From Salinibacterium hongtaonis (lineage in GTDB: Bacteria; Actinomycetota; Actinomycetes; Actinomycetales; Microbacteriaceae): DNA of 64,000 nucleotides. The translations under genes and the position numbers were made by a program. Location: assembly GCF_003065485.1 (NCBI RefSeq), contig NZ_CP026951.1, positions 62,001 through 126,000 of the forward strand. Reading direction: 5' to 3'. Under the pieces are notes generated by a model. The model saw nothing but the letters and a program-made list of their open reading frames with translations, searched no databases and was not told the DNA's origin. Shown piece by piece: positions 1 to 7,996 of this stretch (its first letter is position 1; every line of letters begins with the position of its first letter).

Positions 1-186
1 TCCGACGCGGTGGTGCTCGGCCTCAACTGCTTCAGCGACGGCGCATCGGTGGTGATCGCCGAGAGAGCCCGCGGGTTCGCCCGGCAGCTCACCGAGCGCG
101 GCTATACGCCCGTCGGGGTGGAGCTCGACGAGCTTTTGCGCGGCGGCGGCGGCGTCAAATGCTGCACCCTGGAGTTGCGACGATGA
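1..186 (+). CDS. ddaH: Dimethylargininase (DDAH), C-terminal end, truncated by window
   Basis: The window opens inside a reading frame whose last 61 residues end in a GGGGVKCCTLELRR tail. This matches the C-terminus of the dimethylarginine dimethylaminohydrolase / arginine deiminase superfamily, where the Cys in the GG(V/I)KC motif is the catalytic nucleophile. The enzyme would hydrolyse methylated arginine to citrulline and methylamine. The stop codon overlaps the ATG of the aminotransferase gene (ATGA), so the two are translationally coupled. A ddaH-rocD pairing fits arginine/ornithine catabolism. The upstream part is outside the window, so family membership rests on the tail only. Confidence 0.8.
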   Translation, partial: SDAVVLGLNCFSDGASVVIAERARGFARQLTERGYTPVGVELDELLRGGGGVKCCTLELRR

Positions 187-1490
187 GTGCCATGAGGCCG
201 AGGGTTGGGACACTCGCCGACACCACGCCAGCGGCGGTGACGCCGACCAGCGGATCTACGCCGCCCGCGGCATCCGATGCCTTCATCTCGGCGGTTGACG
301 AGCACAGCCCTCACAACTACCACCCGCTGCCCGTGGTTATTGCTACGGGGGAGGGCGCCTGGGTGACCGACGTGCATGGCCGCCGATATCTTGACTGTCT
401 TGCGGCCTACTCCGCCGTGAACTTTGGGCACTCGCCCCGGCGCCTAATCGACGCCGCCAAAGCACAGCTCGACCGCATCACGCTCACTAGCCGTGCGTTC
501 CACAATGACCGGCTCGGAACGTTCGTGACCGAACTGGCCGCCCTCGCCGGCAAAGACATGGTGCTGCCGATGAACACGGGAGCGGAGGCCGTGGAATCGG
601 CCATCAAGGTTGCGCGGGCGTGGGGATACAGGGTCAAGGGCGTGGAGTCTGACCGGGCGAACATCATCGTGATGGCGGGCAATTTTCATGGCCGAACCAC
701 CACAATCGTGAGCTTTAGCGACGATCAGGATGCGCGCGCCGATTTTGGGCCGTTCACCCCGGGTTTTCGCACCGTGCCCTATGGAGATGCCGCCGCTGTG
801 GCGGCAGCAATAGACGAGAACACCGTCGCCGTTCTTGTTGAGCCGATTCAGGGTGAGGCCGGAGTGATCGTGCCGCCGCCCGCGTTCCTGCCGCAGCTGA
901 GAGACCTCTGCACCAGAGAGAACGTGCTGCTGGTCGCCGACGAGATTCAATCGGGCCTCGGCAGAACCGGCACAACCTTCGCCTGTGACCTCGTGGGGGT
1001 CGTGCCCGACCTCTACCTGCTGGGCAAGGCCCTCGGCGGTGGCATCGTCCCCGTCTCTGCCGTCGTGGGCAACCGCGACATCCTGGGCGTTCTGGAGCCC
1101 GGCCAGCATGGCTCCACCTTTGGCGGCAACCCCCTTGCCGCCGCTGTGGGCACCGAGGTCGTGCGCATGCTTGCAGACGGGGCTCCGCAGCGCAGGGCGG
1201 CCGAGCTGGGCGAGAGGATGCACGCGCGACTGCGCGCGCTGGTCGGCTCGGGCGTCGTTGCCGTGAGGGGTGCCGGGCTCTGGGCCGGCATCGATATCGA
1301 TCCCAGCCTCGCTACCGGCAGGAGGGTGTGCGAACTGCTGCTCGCCGAGGGTGTGCTCGTGAAAGACACCCACGGCTCCAGCATCCGCCTGGCCCCGCCC
1401 CTCGTCATCGAGCAAGCGGACCTCGACTGGGCGGTGGATCGGCTCGGCACCGTCATCGAGCACCTCACGGTGCCCGCCAGCGCGCGGTAA
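183..1490 (+). CDS. rocD: Ornithine aminotransferase (PLP, class III)
   Basis: The 435-aa product converts ornithine and 2-oxoglutarate to glutamate semialdehyde and glutamate. Visible class-III aminotransferase signatures are the MNTGAEAVESAIKVAR segment, the GNFHGRT loop, the cofactor-contacting VADEIQSGLGRTG segment, and LLGKALGGG with the Schiff-base lysine near residue 282. The N-terminal 35-40 residues are rich in Pro, Ala and Thr and precede the conserved SAVDEHSPHNYHPLPVV start of the fold. ATG 183 was chosen over ATG 159 because it overlaps the ddaH stop (ATGA) and has GGAG eight bases upstream. It forms a two-gene catabolic unit with ddaH. proC at 53480 could use its product after cyclisation. 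Confidence 0.95.
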   Translation: MSAMRPRVGTLADTTPAAVTPTSGSTPPAASDAFISAVDEHSPHNYHPLPVVIATGEGAWVTDVHGRRYLDCLAAYSAVNFGHSPRRLIDAAKAQLDRITLTSRAFHNDRLGTFVTELAALAGKDMVLPMNTGAEAVESAIKVARAWGYRVKGVESDRANIIVMAGNFHGRTTTIVSFSDDQDARADFGPFTPGFRTVPYGDAAAVAAAIDENTVAVLVEPIQGEAGVIVPPPAFLPQLRDLCTRENVLLVADEIQSGLGRTGTTFACDLVGVVPDLYLLGKALGGGIVPVSAVVGNRDILGVLEPGQHGSTFGGNPLAAAVGTEVVRMLADGAPQRRAAELGERMHARLRALVGSGVVAVRGAGLWAGIDIDPSLATGRRVCELLLAEGVLVKDTHGSSIRLAPPLVIEQADLDWAVDRLGTVIEHLTVPASAR

Positions 1491-1586
1491 CCTCTACAGC
1501 TGTAGCACGACCGGTCGGCGACTTTCTGAAGGCGCTGGTGCCGGGATGCAGTTACGTTCGCAGGAGTGTGGACGAGAGGAGACCAG

Positions 1587-2669
1587 ATGGCAACGTTCGG
1601 CATGGAAGAGGAATACGCCATTCTCGACCCTATGACCCTCGCACCCCGGGACGAGGCGCCTGCTGTTTATCGCGCCCTGCGGGTGGAGCGCGGCGAGAGC
1701 CGCAACATTCAGCGCGAGTTTCTGCTGAGCCAGCTGGAGCGGCCAACCCCGGTGTGCGAGACCGCCGAGGCCGCGCTCGCCGACCTCATCGGCTTTCGCC
1801 GGAGGCTGCGGGATGCGGCGACGAGCGTCGGTGTCATCGCCGCGTCAACGGGCACCTACCCGCTCGTGGCAAATCCCATCGTGCTCACCGACAAGTCCCG
1901 GTATCACCGAGTGCTGGATGAGTACCGCCACGTGGCCAAGGAATACTTCTACGGCGGATTGCATGTGCACGTAGGCATCGACGATCGTGAATCCGGGGTG
2001 CGAGCGATGAACGCGCTCCGTGTCTGGATGCCCGTCATCGCTGCCCTCGCCACCAACTCACCGCTGTGGAAGGGTGAAGACACCGGGTTCTCTAGCTACC
2101 GCATCATCCAGCTTCAGCGATGGGCGACCAGGGGCACCCCGCCCGCCTTCGTCGACGCGGATGACTACGATCGACGTTCCGCCCGCATCGTGGGGGTCGG
2201 GGGAACCTTCGACGACGCGCTAATCGCCTGGAATATCCGGCTCTCTCGCAAGTTCCCGACCATTGAGGTGCGCGTAGGCGACGCGCAGCTTGAGGCATGG
2301 CACTCGGTGCTGGTGGCGCTCCTGATCCGCGCACTCGTGAGCACCGCGCTCGCCGAGGAGAAGCCCGCTGACCCGCTCCACCCTGAGCTCATCGATTCTG
2401 CGCTGTGGCTTGCCGCCCGTGATGGCATCTCTCACCGGCTTGTGCACCCGTTCACGGGCGAACTCGAGGTGTCGCGCACGGTTGTGGATGCGCTGCTTCA
2501 GCACACGGCCGCCGCACTCGCCGCAGAGGGAGACGCCGAGCGAGTAACCGAGTGGATCGACCGGCTTTTTGCCGAAGGGACGGGCGCCGATCGTCAAAGG
2601 GCGGCCTACTCGGCAGGCGGTCTCCCCGCTCTGGCAGCGCTCATGCGCGGGGCGCTCGCACCCGAATAG
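1587..2669 (+). CDS. YbdK-family carboxylate-amine ligase (GCS2 fold)
   Basis: The 360-aa protein belongs to the glutamate-cysteine ligase type 2 / YbdK family (COG2170): GMEEEYAILDP at the N-terminus, the GGLHVHVGIDD segment around residue 125-130, and SRKFPTIEVRVGD further on are typical active-site stretches. These enzymes use ATP to join an amine to a carboxylate, but the in vivo substrates of YbdK proteins are mostly unknown. ATG 1587 was preferred over GTG 1566 because AGAGGA lies just upstream. It sits 97 bp ahead of the ATP-grasp/alpha-E/transglutaminase trio, a neighbourhood known for these amidoligases, so a role in the same peptide-bond chemistry is inferred. Confidence 0.88.
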   Translation: MATFGMEEEYAILDPMTLAPRDEAPAVYRALRVERGESRNIQREFLLSQLERPTPVCETAEAALADLIGFRRRLRDAATSVGVIAASTGTYPLVANPIVLTDKSRYHRVLDEYRHVAKEYFYGGLHVHVGIDDRESGVRAMNALRVWMPVIAALATNSPLWKGEDTGFSSYRIIQLQRWATRGTPPAFVDADDYDRRSARIVGVGGTFDDALIAWNIRLSRKFPTIEVRVGDAQLEAWHSVLVALLIRALVSTALAEEKPADPLHPELIDSALWLAARDGISHRLVHPFTGELEVSRTVVDALLQHTAAALAAEGDAERVTEWIDRLFAEGTGADRQRAAYSAGGLPALAALMRGALAPE

Positions 2670-2766
2670 TCGACGGATCGCAGCCCCGGCGGGCCGCCGC
2701 AATCGGTAACCTGCAGGGCTACCTGCTCGAAACACCCGCGCAATAGTGCGTCCCTAGGCTCCGGAC

Positions 2767-4371
2767 ATGGACGGGCTCTTCGAGGGATACGGCAGTGGCG
2801 TTAGCCGCCGCCGTGGGGCTGCGCCCTGGGACGAGATGTTCGATCAGAGCAGCGGGGTGCGCCCCGGGTATAAGGAGCTCCACGCTGGCCTGGCAAAGAT
2901 GACCCAGGCGGAGCTGCGCGGTCGCACAGAAGACCTCGCCAACTCCTATCTGGCCCAGGGGGTCACCTTCGACTTTGCCGGCGAGGAGAGGCCGTTCCCC
3001 CTTGACGCCGTGCCCCGGCTCATTGAGCAGCAGGAGTGGAAGGCGGTTTCGGCCGGGGTGCAGCAGCGGGTGCGAGCCCTCGAGGCCTTTCTCGCTGACG
3101 CCTATGGCCCCCAGACCGCGGTGCGCGACGGCATCATCCCGGCGAGGCTCGTGACCTCCTCGACCCATTTTCATCGGGCTGCCGTAGGAATCGAGCCCGC
3201 AAATGGGGTGCGCATCCAGGTCAGCGGCATCGACCTGATCAGGGATGAAGCGGGCGCCTGGCGCGTGCTCGAGGACAATGTGCGCGTGCCGAGCGGGGTG
3301 AGTTACGTGATCTCGAACCGACGGGTCATGAGCCAAACCCTGCCGGAGCTGTTCGCGAGCATGAAGGTGCGCCCCGTCGCCGACTACCCGAGCAAGCTTC
3401 TCGGGGCGCTCAGGGCGAGCGCGCCCGCTGGCGTGGAAAGCCCGACCGTTGTCGTCCTCACCCCCGGTGTTCACAACTCCGCCTACTTTGAGCACACGCT
3501 GCTTGCCCGGCTGATGGGCGTCGAGCTCGTCGAGGGGCGCGATCTCTTTTGCTCTGGCGGAAGTGTCTACATGCGCACGACGGCGGGGCCCACCCGTGTG
3601 GATGTGATCTATCGCCGCGTCGACGACGAATACCTCGATCCTTTGCACTTTCGGGCGGATTCCGTGCTGGGCACACCGGGAATGCTGCTTGCCGCCCGGC
3701 TCGGTCGGGTCACGATTGCCAATGCGGTCGGAAACGGGGTGGCCGACGACAAGCTCGTCTACACGTATGTGCCCGACCTCATCCGCTACTTTCTCGGCGA
3801 AGAGCCGCTGTTGCCCAATGTGACAACCTGGCGACTCGAAGACCCGGAATCGCTTGCCGAGGTACTCGATCGACTCGACGAACTCGTCGTTAAGCCGGTC
3901 GATGGCTCCGGCGGCAAGGGGCTCGTCATCGGGCCGGATGCCAGCAGGGCCGAGCTCGATGAACTGCGCCTCAGGCTCGTGGCCGACCCGCGAGGGTGGA
4001 TTGCCCAACCGCTCGTGCAGCTCTCCACGATTCCCACACTCGTCGATGACGGCATGCGCCCGAGGCACGCCGACCTGCGCCCGTTCGCCGTCAACGACGG
4101 GCGCGATATCTGGGTGCTGCCGGGTGGGCTCACGCGAGTGGCCCTGCCCGAGGGCGAACTCGTGGTCAACAGCAGTCAGGGAGGCGGCTCAAAAGACACC
4201 TGGGTCGTAGGTGATGTGCACGAACCCGCGTGGCCCGTCGGACCCGACCGACGTGCCCCATCCGCATTCTCCCGAGGCGAGAGGTTGCAAGACCACGCTC
4301 CGGCCGATGCGGCGTCTGGGCAACGACAACACGAACAACAACAACAAAGTCGGGAGACACGGCAATGCTGA
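2767..4371 (+). CDS. Circularly permuted ATP-grasp protein (peptide-ligase-like)
   Basis: The 534-aa protein resembles the circularly permuted type-2 ATP-grasp family (COG2308; formerly DUF404/DUF407). Recognisable pieces are LEDNVRVPSGVSYVISNRR, YRRVDDEYLDPL, the nucleotide-binding VVKPVDGSGGKGLVIGPDA segment and the SSQGGGSKDTWV motif near the end of the core. The family is thought to form peptide-like bonds, with substrate unknown. The last 45 or so residues are a low-complexity Gln/Arg/His-rich tail outside the family core. The stop lies inside the start region of the alpha-E gene (7-nt overlap). Together with the flanking genes this is the conserved amidoligase cluster. Confidence 0.9.
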   Translation: MDGLFEGYGSGVSRRRGAAPWDEMFDQSSGVRPGYKELHAGLAKMTQAELRGRTEDLANSYLAQGVTFDFAGEERPFPLDAVPRLIEQQEWKAVSAGVQQRVRALEAFLADAYGPQTAVRDGIIPARLVTSSTHFHRAAVGIEPANGVRIQVSGIDLIRDEAGAWRVLEDNVRVPSGVSYVISNRRVMSQTLPELFASMKVRPVADYPSKLLGALRASAPAGVESPTVVVLTPGVHNSAYFEHTLLARLMGVELVEGRDLFCSGGSVYMRTTAGPTRVDVIYRRVDDEYLDPLHFRADSVLGTPGMLLAARLGRVTIANAVGNGVADDKLVYTYVPDLIRYFLGEEPLLPNVTTWRLEDPESLAEVLDRLDELVVKPVDGSGGKGLVIGPDASRAELDELRLRLVADPRGWIAQPLVQLSTIPTLVDDGMRPRHADLRPFAVNDGRDIWVLPGGLTRVALPEGELVVNSSQGGGSKDTWVVGDVHEPAWPVGPDRRAPSAFSRGERLQDHAPADAASGQRQHEQQQQSRETRQC

Positions 4372-5291
4372 GCCGAATCGCCGAATCACTCTTTTGGATC
4401 GGGCGTTACATCGAGAGAGCCGATGGCACCGCGAGTGTGCTCGACGCGCACCTGCAACTGCTGCTCGAGGACCCCTGGATTGACGAGAATCTCGCGTGCC
4501 GTTCCATCCTCGAAGTGATGGGAGCCAAGATTCCCGAGACCGGCGACATGACCCGGCAGGACGTGCTCTCGCTGCTCGCCGTCGACCGTTCCCAACCCAC
4601 CGCGATCGCCTTCTCGCTGGGCGCGGCACGGGAGAATGCCCGCCGGGCTCGCGAGATCGTCTCAACCGAACTATGGGAGTGCCTCAACACCACGCGGGCG
4701 CGCACGCCGCGCAAGGTCGCCGACGACAAGGTGCACGCCTTCATCGCGTGGGTTCGGGAGCGCTCGGCGCTCGCCGTTGGCATCATCGAGTCGGCGACGC
4801 GACGCGACGAAGCCTGGTATTTCTTCACGCTCGGCAGGAGCCTCGAGCGCGCCGATATGACGGCACGGCTTCTGGCCACGCGCTCACTCACAGAAGACAG
4901 CGGGCCATCATGGACCACCATCCTGCGCAGTTGCGGTGCCTATGAGTCGTATCTGCGTACGCACAGCGGTTCGCCCAGCGCCGTGCGTGCGGGGGAGTTT
5001 CTGCTGCTTGATCGGCAGTTCCCCCGCAGCATCCTTTTCTCCCTCACGAGGGCGGAGCATTGCCTCGACGAGATCGAACCGAGGTCCGAGACGGCGGCAC
5101 CCGATCAGAGCAGGCGCATGCTCGGCCAAATCCGCAGCGAAATCGAGTACCGACCCATCGCCGAGATCCTCGAAGACTTGCCCGCACATATGGAGAGCGT
5201 GCAACTCGCCACGAGCTCGGTTTCGGAGCAGGCGCGGCTGCGGTACTTTCCCAACGATGCCGCCCCCAGCTGGGTAGGGGAAACCACATGA
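4365..5291 (+). CDS. Alpha-E domain protein (COG2307)
   Basis: The 308-aa, almost entirely helical protein begins MLSRIAESLFWIGRYIERAD, the hallmark of the alpha-E family, and contains the related repeat WYFFTLGRSLERADMTARLL near residue 145-165. The biochemical function is unknown; alpha-E proteins accompany the circularly permuted ATP-grasp and transglutaminase proteins and are thought to assist the amidoligase. ATG 4365 overlaps the upstream stop and matches where family members begin, although the frame stays open further upstream to 4230. The stop overlaps the next ATG, so the three downstream genes of the cluster are coupled. Confidence 0.92.
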   Translation: MLSRIAESLFWIGRYIERADGTASVLDAHLQLLLEDPWIDENLACRSILEVMGAKIPETGDMTRQDVLSLLAVDRSQPTAIAFSLGAARENARRAREIVSTELWECLNTTRARTPRKVADDKVHAFIAWVRERSALAVGIIESATRRDEAWYFFTLGRSLERADMTARLLATRSLTEDSGPSWTTILRSCGAYESYLRTHSGSPSAVRAGEFLLLDRQFPRSILFSLTRAEHCLDEIEPRSETAAPDQSRRMLGQIRSEIEYRPIAEILEDLPAHMESVQLATSSVSEQARLRYFPNDAAPSWVGETT

Positions 5292-6133
5292 ACCGGTTAC
5301 GCGTCCGTCACATTACGGGGTTTCGCTACACCTCTCCCGTCGCCGCGTCATACAACGAGGCCAGGATGCTGCCCATCACGACCGACGGCCAGTTTGTTTT
5401 GCACGCGAGCATCGACATCCAGCCGGCGTCGAGCCACCACGAATACATGGACTACTGGGGCAGCAGAGTTTCGGCGTTCGAGGCATTGAGTGGCCACCAC
5501 GAGCTCTCGCTCACGTCGACGAGCCTCGTGGAGGTGAGCCATCGCCGACACGACCATGAGGCGATCGGTTGGGATGACCTCGCCGCCGAAGTCGAGCGCC
5601 TCGTCGAGACGGTCGAGCATCTTGAGCAGAGTGAGCGCACGACCCCACCTGCTGAACTGGCCGAACTCGCCGTCGCGATTGCGGAGACCTCCGCCGGACC
5701 GTGCGATGCCGCGCGGCGAATCTGCATCGCAATCGGTGAGCAGCTCGACTACGTCAGCGGCATTACGGGCGTCAACTCGACCGCGGCAGAGGCCTGGGTA
5801 GAACGCAAAGGGGTTTGCCAAGACTTTGCTCACCTCGCGCTCGGGGCTCTCCGCTCGATCGGCATCCCCGCTCGCTATGTCTCCGGCTATCTGCACCCAG
5901 ACCCTGAGCCCATCGTGGGGGTTACCCAGGAGGGCGAATCCCATGCATGGGTCGAATGGTTTTGCGGGGTCTGGTGCGGGTTTGACCCCACAAACGGCAT
6001 CGATATTGGCGACCGCCACGTGCTCGTGGGCCGAGGTCGTGACTATGGAGATGTTCCGCCGCTGAAGGGCGTGTACTCGGGCGGCACCGCCTCAGAAATG
6101 TTCGTGCGCGTTGACATCACCCGCGAGGCCTAG
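5288..6133 (+). CDS. Transglutaminase-like cysteine protease/peptidase (COG1305)
   Basis: The 281-aa protein has an N-terminal beta domain (MNRLRVRHITGFRYTSPVAASYNEARMLP) and a transglutaminase core: ERKGVCQDFAHL contains the catalytic Cys, SHAWVEWFCG the catalytic His, and FDPTNG the Asp. This bacterial transglutaminase group usually acts as a cysteine peptidase or amidase rather than a cross-linker. The start ATG overlaps the alpha-E stop (ATGA). It is the last gene of the amidoligase cluster and ends 7 bp before the convergent MFS gene. It may process, release or transfer the product of the two ligases; that role is inferred from neighbourhood. Confidence 0.92.
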   Translation: MNRLRVRHITGFRYTSPVAASYNEARMLPITTDGQFVLHASIDIQPASSHHEYMDYWGSRVSAFEALSGHHELSLTSTSLVEVSHRRHDHEAIGWDDLAAEVERLVETVEHLEQSERTTPPAELAELAVAIAETSAGPCDAARRICIAIGEQLDYVSGITGVNSTAAEAWVERKGVCQDFAHLALGALRSIGIPARYVSGYLHPDPEPIVGVTQEGESHAWVEWFCGVWCGFDPTNGIDIGDRHVLVGRGRDYGDVPPLKGVYSGGTASEMFVRVDITREA

Positions 6134-6140
6134 CGAGCGC

Positions 6141-7484
6141 TTAGCTCTTTTGGTTGTTTGCCTCGACGACCGCGATTTCTCGGGTCGCAGCATCCGGGCT
6201 CACCTCATCCTTGACGACCGCTCGGCCGTCGCCGAGGTACTCCATGCGCACGCGTCGTTCGCCGCGGTAGAGGCGCAGACGCAGTCCACGATGGCGGATC
6301 ATCCACCACAGGGCGATCGCGGCGGCGAGCAGGCCGGAGATTGCCGCAAGGCCGAGGCCCCAACGCGGACCAAGCTCGTTGGTGATCCAGCCCGTGACGG
6401 GGGCGCCGAGGGGGGTTCCGCCCATGAAGATGGCCAGGTAGAGGGCCATGACTCGGCCGCGCAGCTCGGGCGGTGTCGTCGTTTGAACATAGGCATTGGC
6501 GCTCGTCATCATGGTGAGTGAGCTGAGGCCCACGAGCACGAGCGCTGCGGCGAACGAGACGTAGTTAGGCATGACGGCCGCGATCATGCACGCCACTCCA
6601 AAGGCTGCGGCTGCCGCTGTCACGATGCGCAGCCGTGGCCGCTCGCGCCGCGCCGCGATGAGCGAACCGGCGACGGCGCCGACCGCCATGAGCGATGAGA
6701 GAAGCCCGAACTCGCCGGCTCCTTGGCCGAACTCGACCGTGGCCATCGTGGAGATGAAAATTGCGAAGTTGAAGCCGAAAGTGCCCACCAGGAACACCAT
6801 CACGAGCGTGACGACGATGTCGGGTCGACCGCGCACATAGCGGTATCCGTCTCGAATCTGGCCCTTGGTCCGCGGTGCTGGCCGTGACGGCGTCAATTCA
6901 TTGCGCCGCATCTGGGTGAGCGAAACGAACACCGCAATGAACGACGCCGCATTGATGAGGAATACCCATCCAGCGCCGATGAGGGCCACCAGGATGCCCG
7001 CCACGGCGGGCCCCACAAGGCGAGCGCTGTGGAACGAGAGCGAGTTGAGACCAACGGCATTCGTGAGATCTTTCTCTCCCACCAGCTCGGAGACGAACGC
7101 CTGACGCGAGGGAGCATCGAACGCCGAAACCACTCCGAGGGCGAGCGCGAAGGCGTAGACCTGCCAGAGCTGCGCGACGCCAAGAACCACGATGAGCCCG
7201 AGCCCCAGTCCGAGCACGCCGAGCAAGACCTGGGTGAGCATGAGCATGCGGCGCTTGTCGACCCGGTCGGCGATGAGACCGGTGATGGGGGTGAGCACGA
7301 GCGCTGGGCCGAACTGCAGAGCCATCGTCACGCCGAGCGCTGCTGCGTCGTGATCCGTTAGGTCCGTGAGCACGATCCAGTCCTGTGCAGTGCGCTGCAT
7401 CCACGTGCCGATGTTGGAGACGAGTGCACCGGCGAACCAGAGCCGATAGTTGTAGATGGAGAGCGAGCGGAACATTGACTTCAT
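6141..7484 (-). CDS. MFS efflux transporter (EntS/DHA3-like)
   Basis: The 447-aa protein has about 12 hydrophobic segments. Its start MKSMFRSLSIYNYRLWFAGALVSNIGTWMQRTAQDW and the cytoplasmic loop GLIADRVDKRRML are typical of the DHA3-type major facilitator family that includes the enterobactin exporter EntS and macrolide pumps. It probably exports a small molecule by proton antiport. The start was set at the ATG overlapping the MarR stop; the longer frame would run into the regulator. It is co-transcribed with the MarR gene and presumably under its control. A charged C-terminal tail of about 45 residues follows the last membrane segment. Substrate unknown. Confidence 0.88.
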   Translation of the reverse strand: MKSMFRSLSIYNYRLWFAGALVSNIGTWMQRTAQDWIVLTDLTDHDAAALGVTMALQFGPALVLTPITGLIADRVDKRRMLMLTQVLLGVLGLGLGLIVVLGVAQLWQVYAFALALGVVSAFDAPSRQAFVSELVGEKDLTNAVGLNSLSFHSARLVGPAVAGILVALIGAGWVFLINAASFIAVFVSLTQMRRNELTPSRPAPRTKGQIRDGYRYVRGRPDIVVTLVMVFLVGTFGFNFAIFISTMATVEFGQGAGEFGLLSSLMAVGAVAGSLIAARRERPRLRIVTAAAAAFGVACMIAAVMPNYVSFAAALVLVGLSSLTMMTSANAYVQTTTPPELRGRVMALYLAIFMGGTPLGAPVTGWITNELGPRWGLGLAAISGLLAAAIALWWMIRHRGLRLRLYRGERRVRMEYLGDGRAVVKDEVSPDAATREIAVVEANNQKS

Positions 7485-7897
7485 TCCTCGGCCAGCTCTC
7501 GGAGGACGGGCTCGGCGGCGCGGAGGATGGCGAGCTTCTCTGGGGCGAGCTGCGAGAGGCGCTGGGCAAACCACGCGTCCCGGCGGCGGAGGGTTTCTTG
7601 CGTGATCTCAAGCCCCGCATCGGTGAGGGTGACGATCACTTTTCGACCGTCGTCGGGGGAGGAACCCCGCGAAACGAAGCCTGCGTCCTCGATCGCGTTG
7701 ACGATGCGGTTCATCGAGGGCGGGGTCACGCGCTCTCGCGTGCTGAGTTCGCCGATGCTGAGCGGGCCGTGCTGAAGCAGGCCAAAGAGCACCGCGAGCT
7801 GGCCGTCGCTGATGTCATCGCGAGCTCGCTGCGACCGCATGCGCCGGGCGAGGCGGGCGATCGTGAGTCTGAGGGTGGGGTTGGGGTGATTCGGCAT
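7481..7897 (-). CDS. MarR-family transcriptional regulator
   Basis: The 138-aa protein has the MarR winged-helix layout: DISDGQLAVLFGLLQHGPLSIGELSTRERVTPPSMNRIVNAIEDAGFV (helix-turn-helix) followed by the wing SRGSSPDDGRKVIVTLTDAG. ATG 7897 was chosen rather than the TTG at 7903. There is no clear ribosome binding site, and a TTAGGCT stretch just upstream suggests a very short or absent leader. It lies first in an operon with the MFS exporter (ATGA overlap), a common ligand-responsive repressor/efflux arrangement. Overlapping palindromes immediately upstream are the likely operator. Confidence 0.9.
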   Translation of the reverse strand: MPNHPNPTLRLTIARLARRMRSQRARDDISDGQLAVLFGLLQHGPLSIGELSTRERVTPPSMNRIVNAIEDAGFVSRGSSPDDGRKVIVTLTDAGLEITQETLRRRDAWFAQRLSQLAPEKLAILRAAEPVLRELAEE

Positions 7898-7901
7898 CGA
7901 C

Positions 7902-7934
7902 AATTAGCCTAACAAATTAGCTTTGCTAAGCAAA
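7902..7934. promoter_or_regulatory. Putative MarR operator, overlapping palindromes
   Basis: Immediately upstream of the marR start are three nested symmetric elements: TTAGCCTAA (7904-7912), TTAGC-TTT-GCTAA (7917-7929) and TTTGCT-A-AGCAAA (7922-7934). A direct repeat AATTAGC also occurs at 7902 and 7915. Such AT-rich symmetry in a GC-rich genome, at the position of the promoter, fits autoregulation by the MarR protein. Part of it resembles the iron box upstream of the lipoate ligase operon at 10057. Confidence 0.65.
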
Positions 7935-7996
7935 TCGCCACGCAGAACGCCAGACTTCCGCCGACGCCGCTGGCAGTGACGGGTGCGGCCCTCAGG

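Noticed and set aside
444-1463. Long open frame antisense to rocD
   Set aside because: It is a GC-rich shadow of a clearly conserved gene, with no family-like sequence and no ribosome binding site.
7902-7920. Strong DtxR box before marR
   Set aside because: Only about half of the consensus positions match without gaps; kept only as a similarity to the lplA site.
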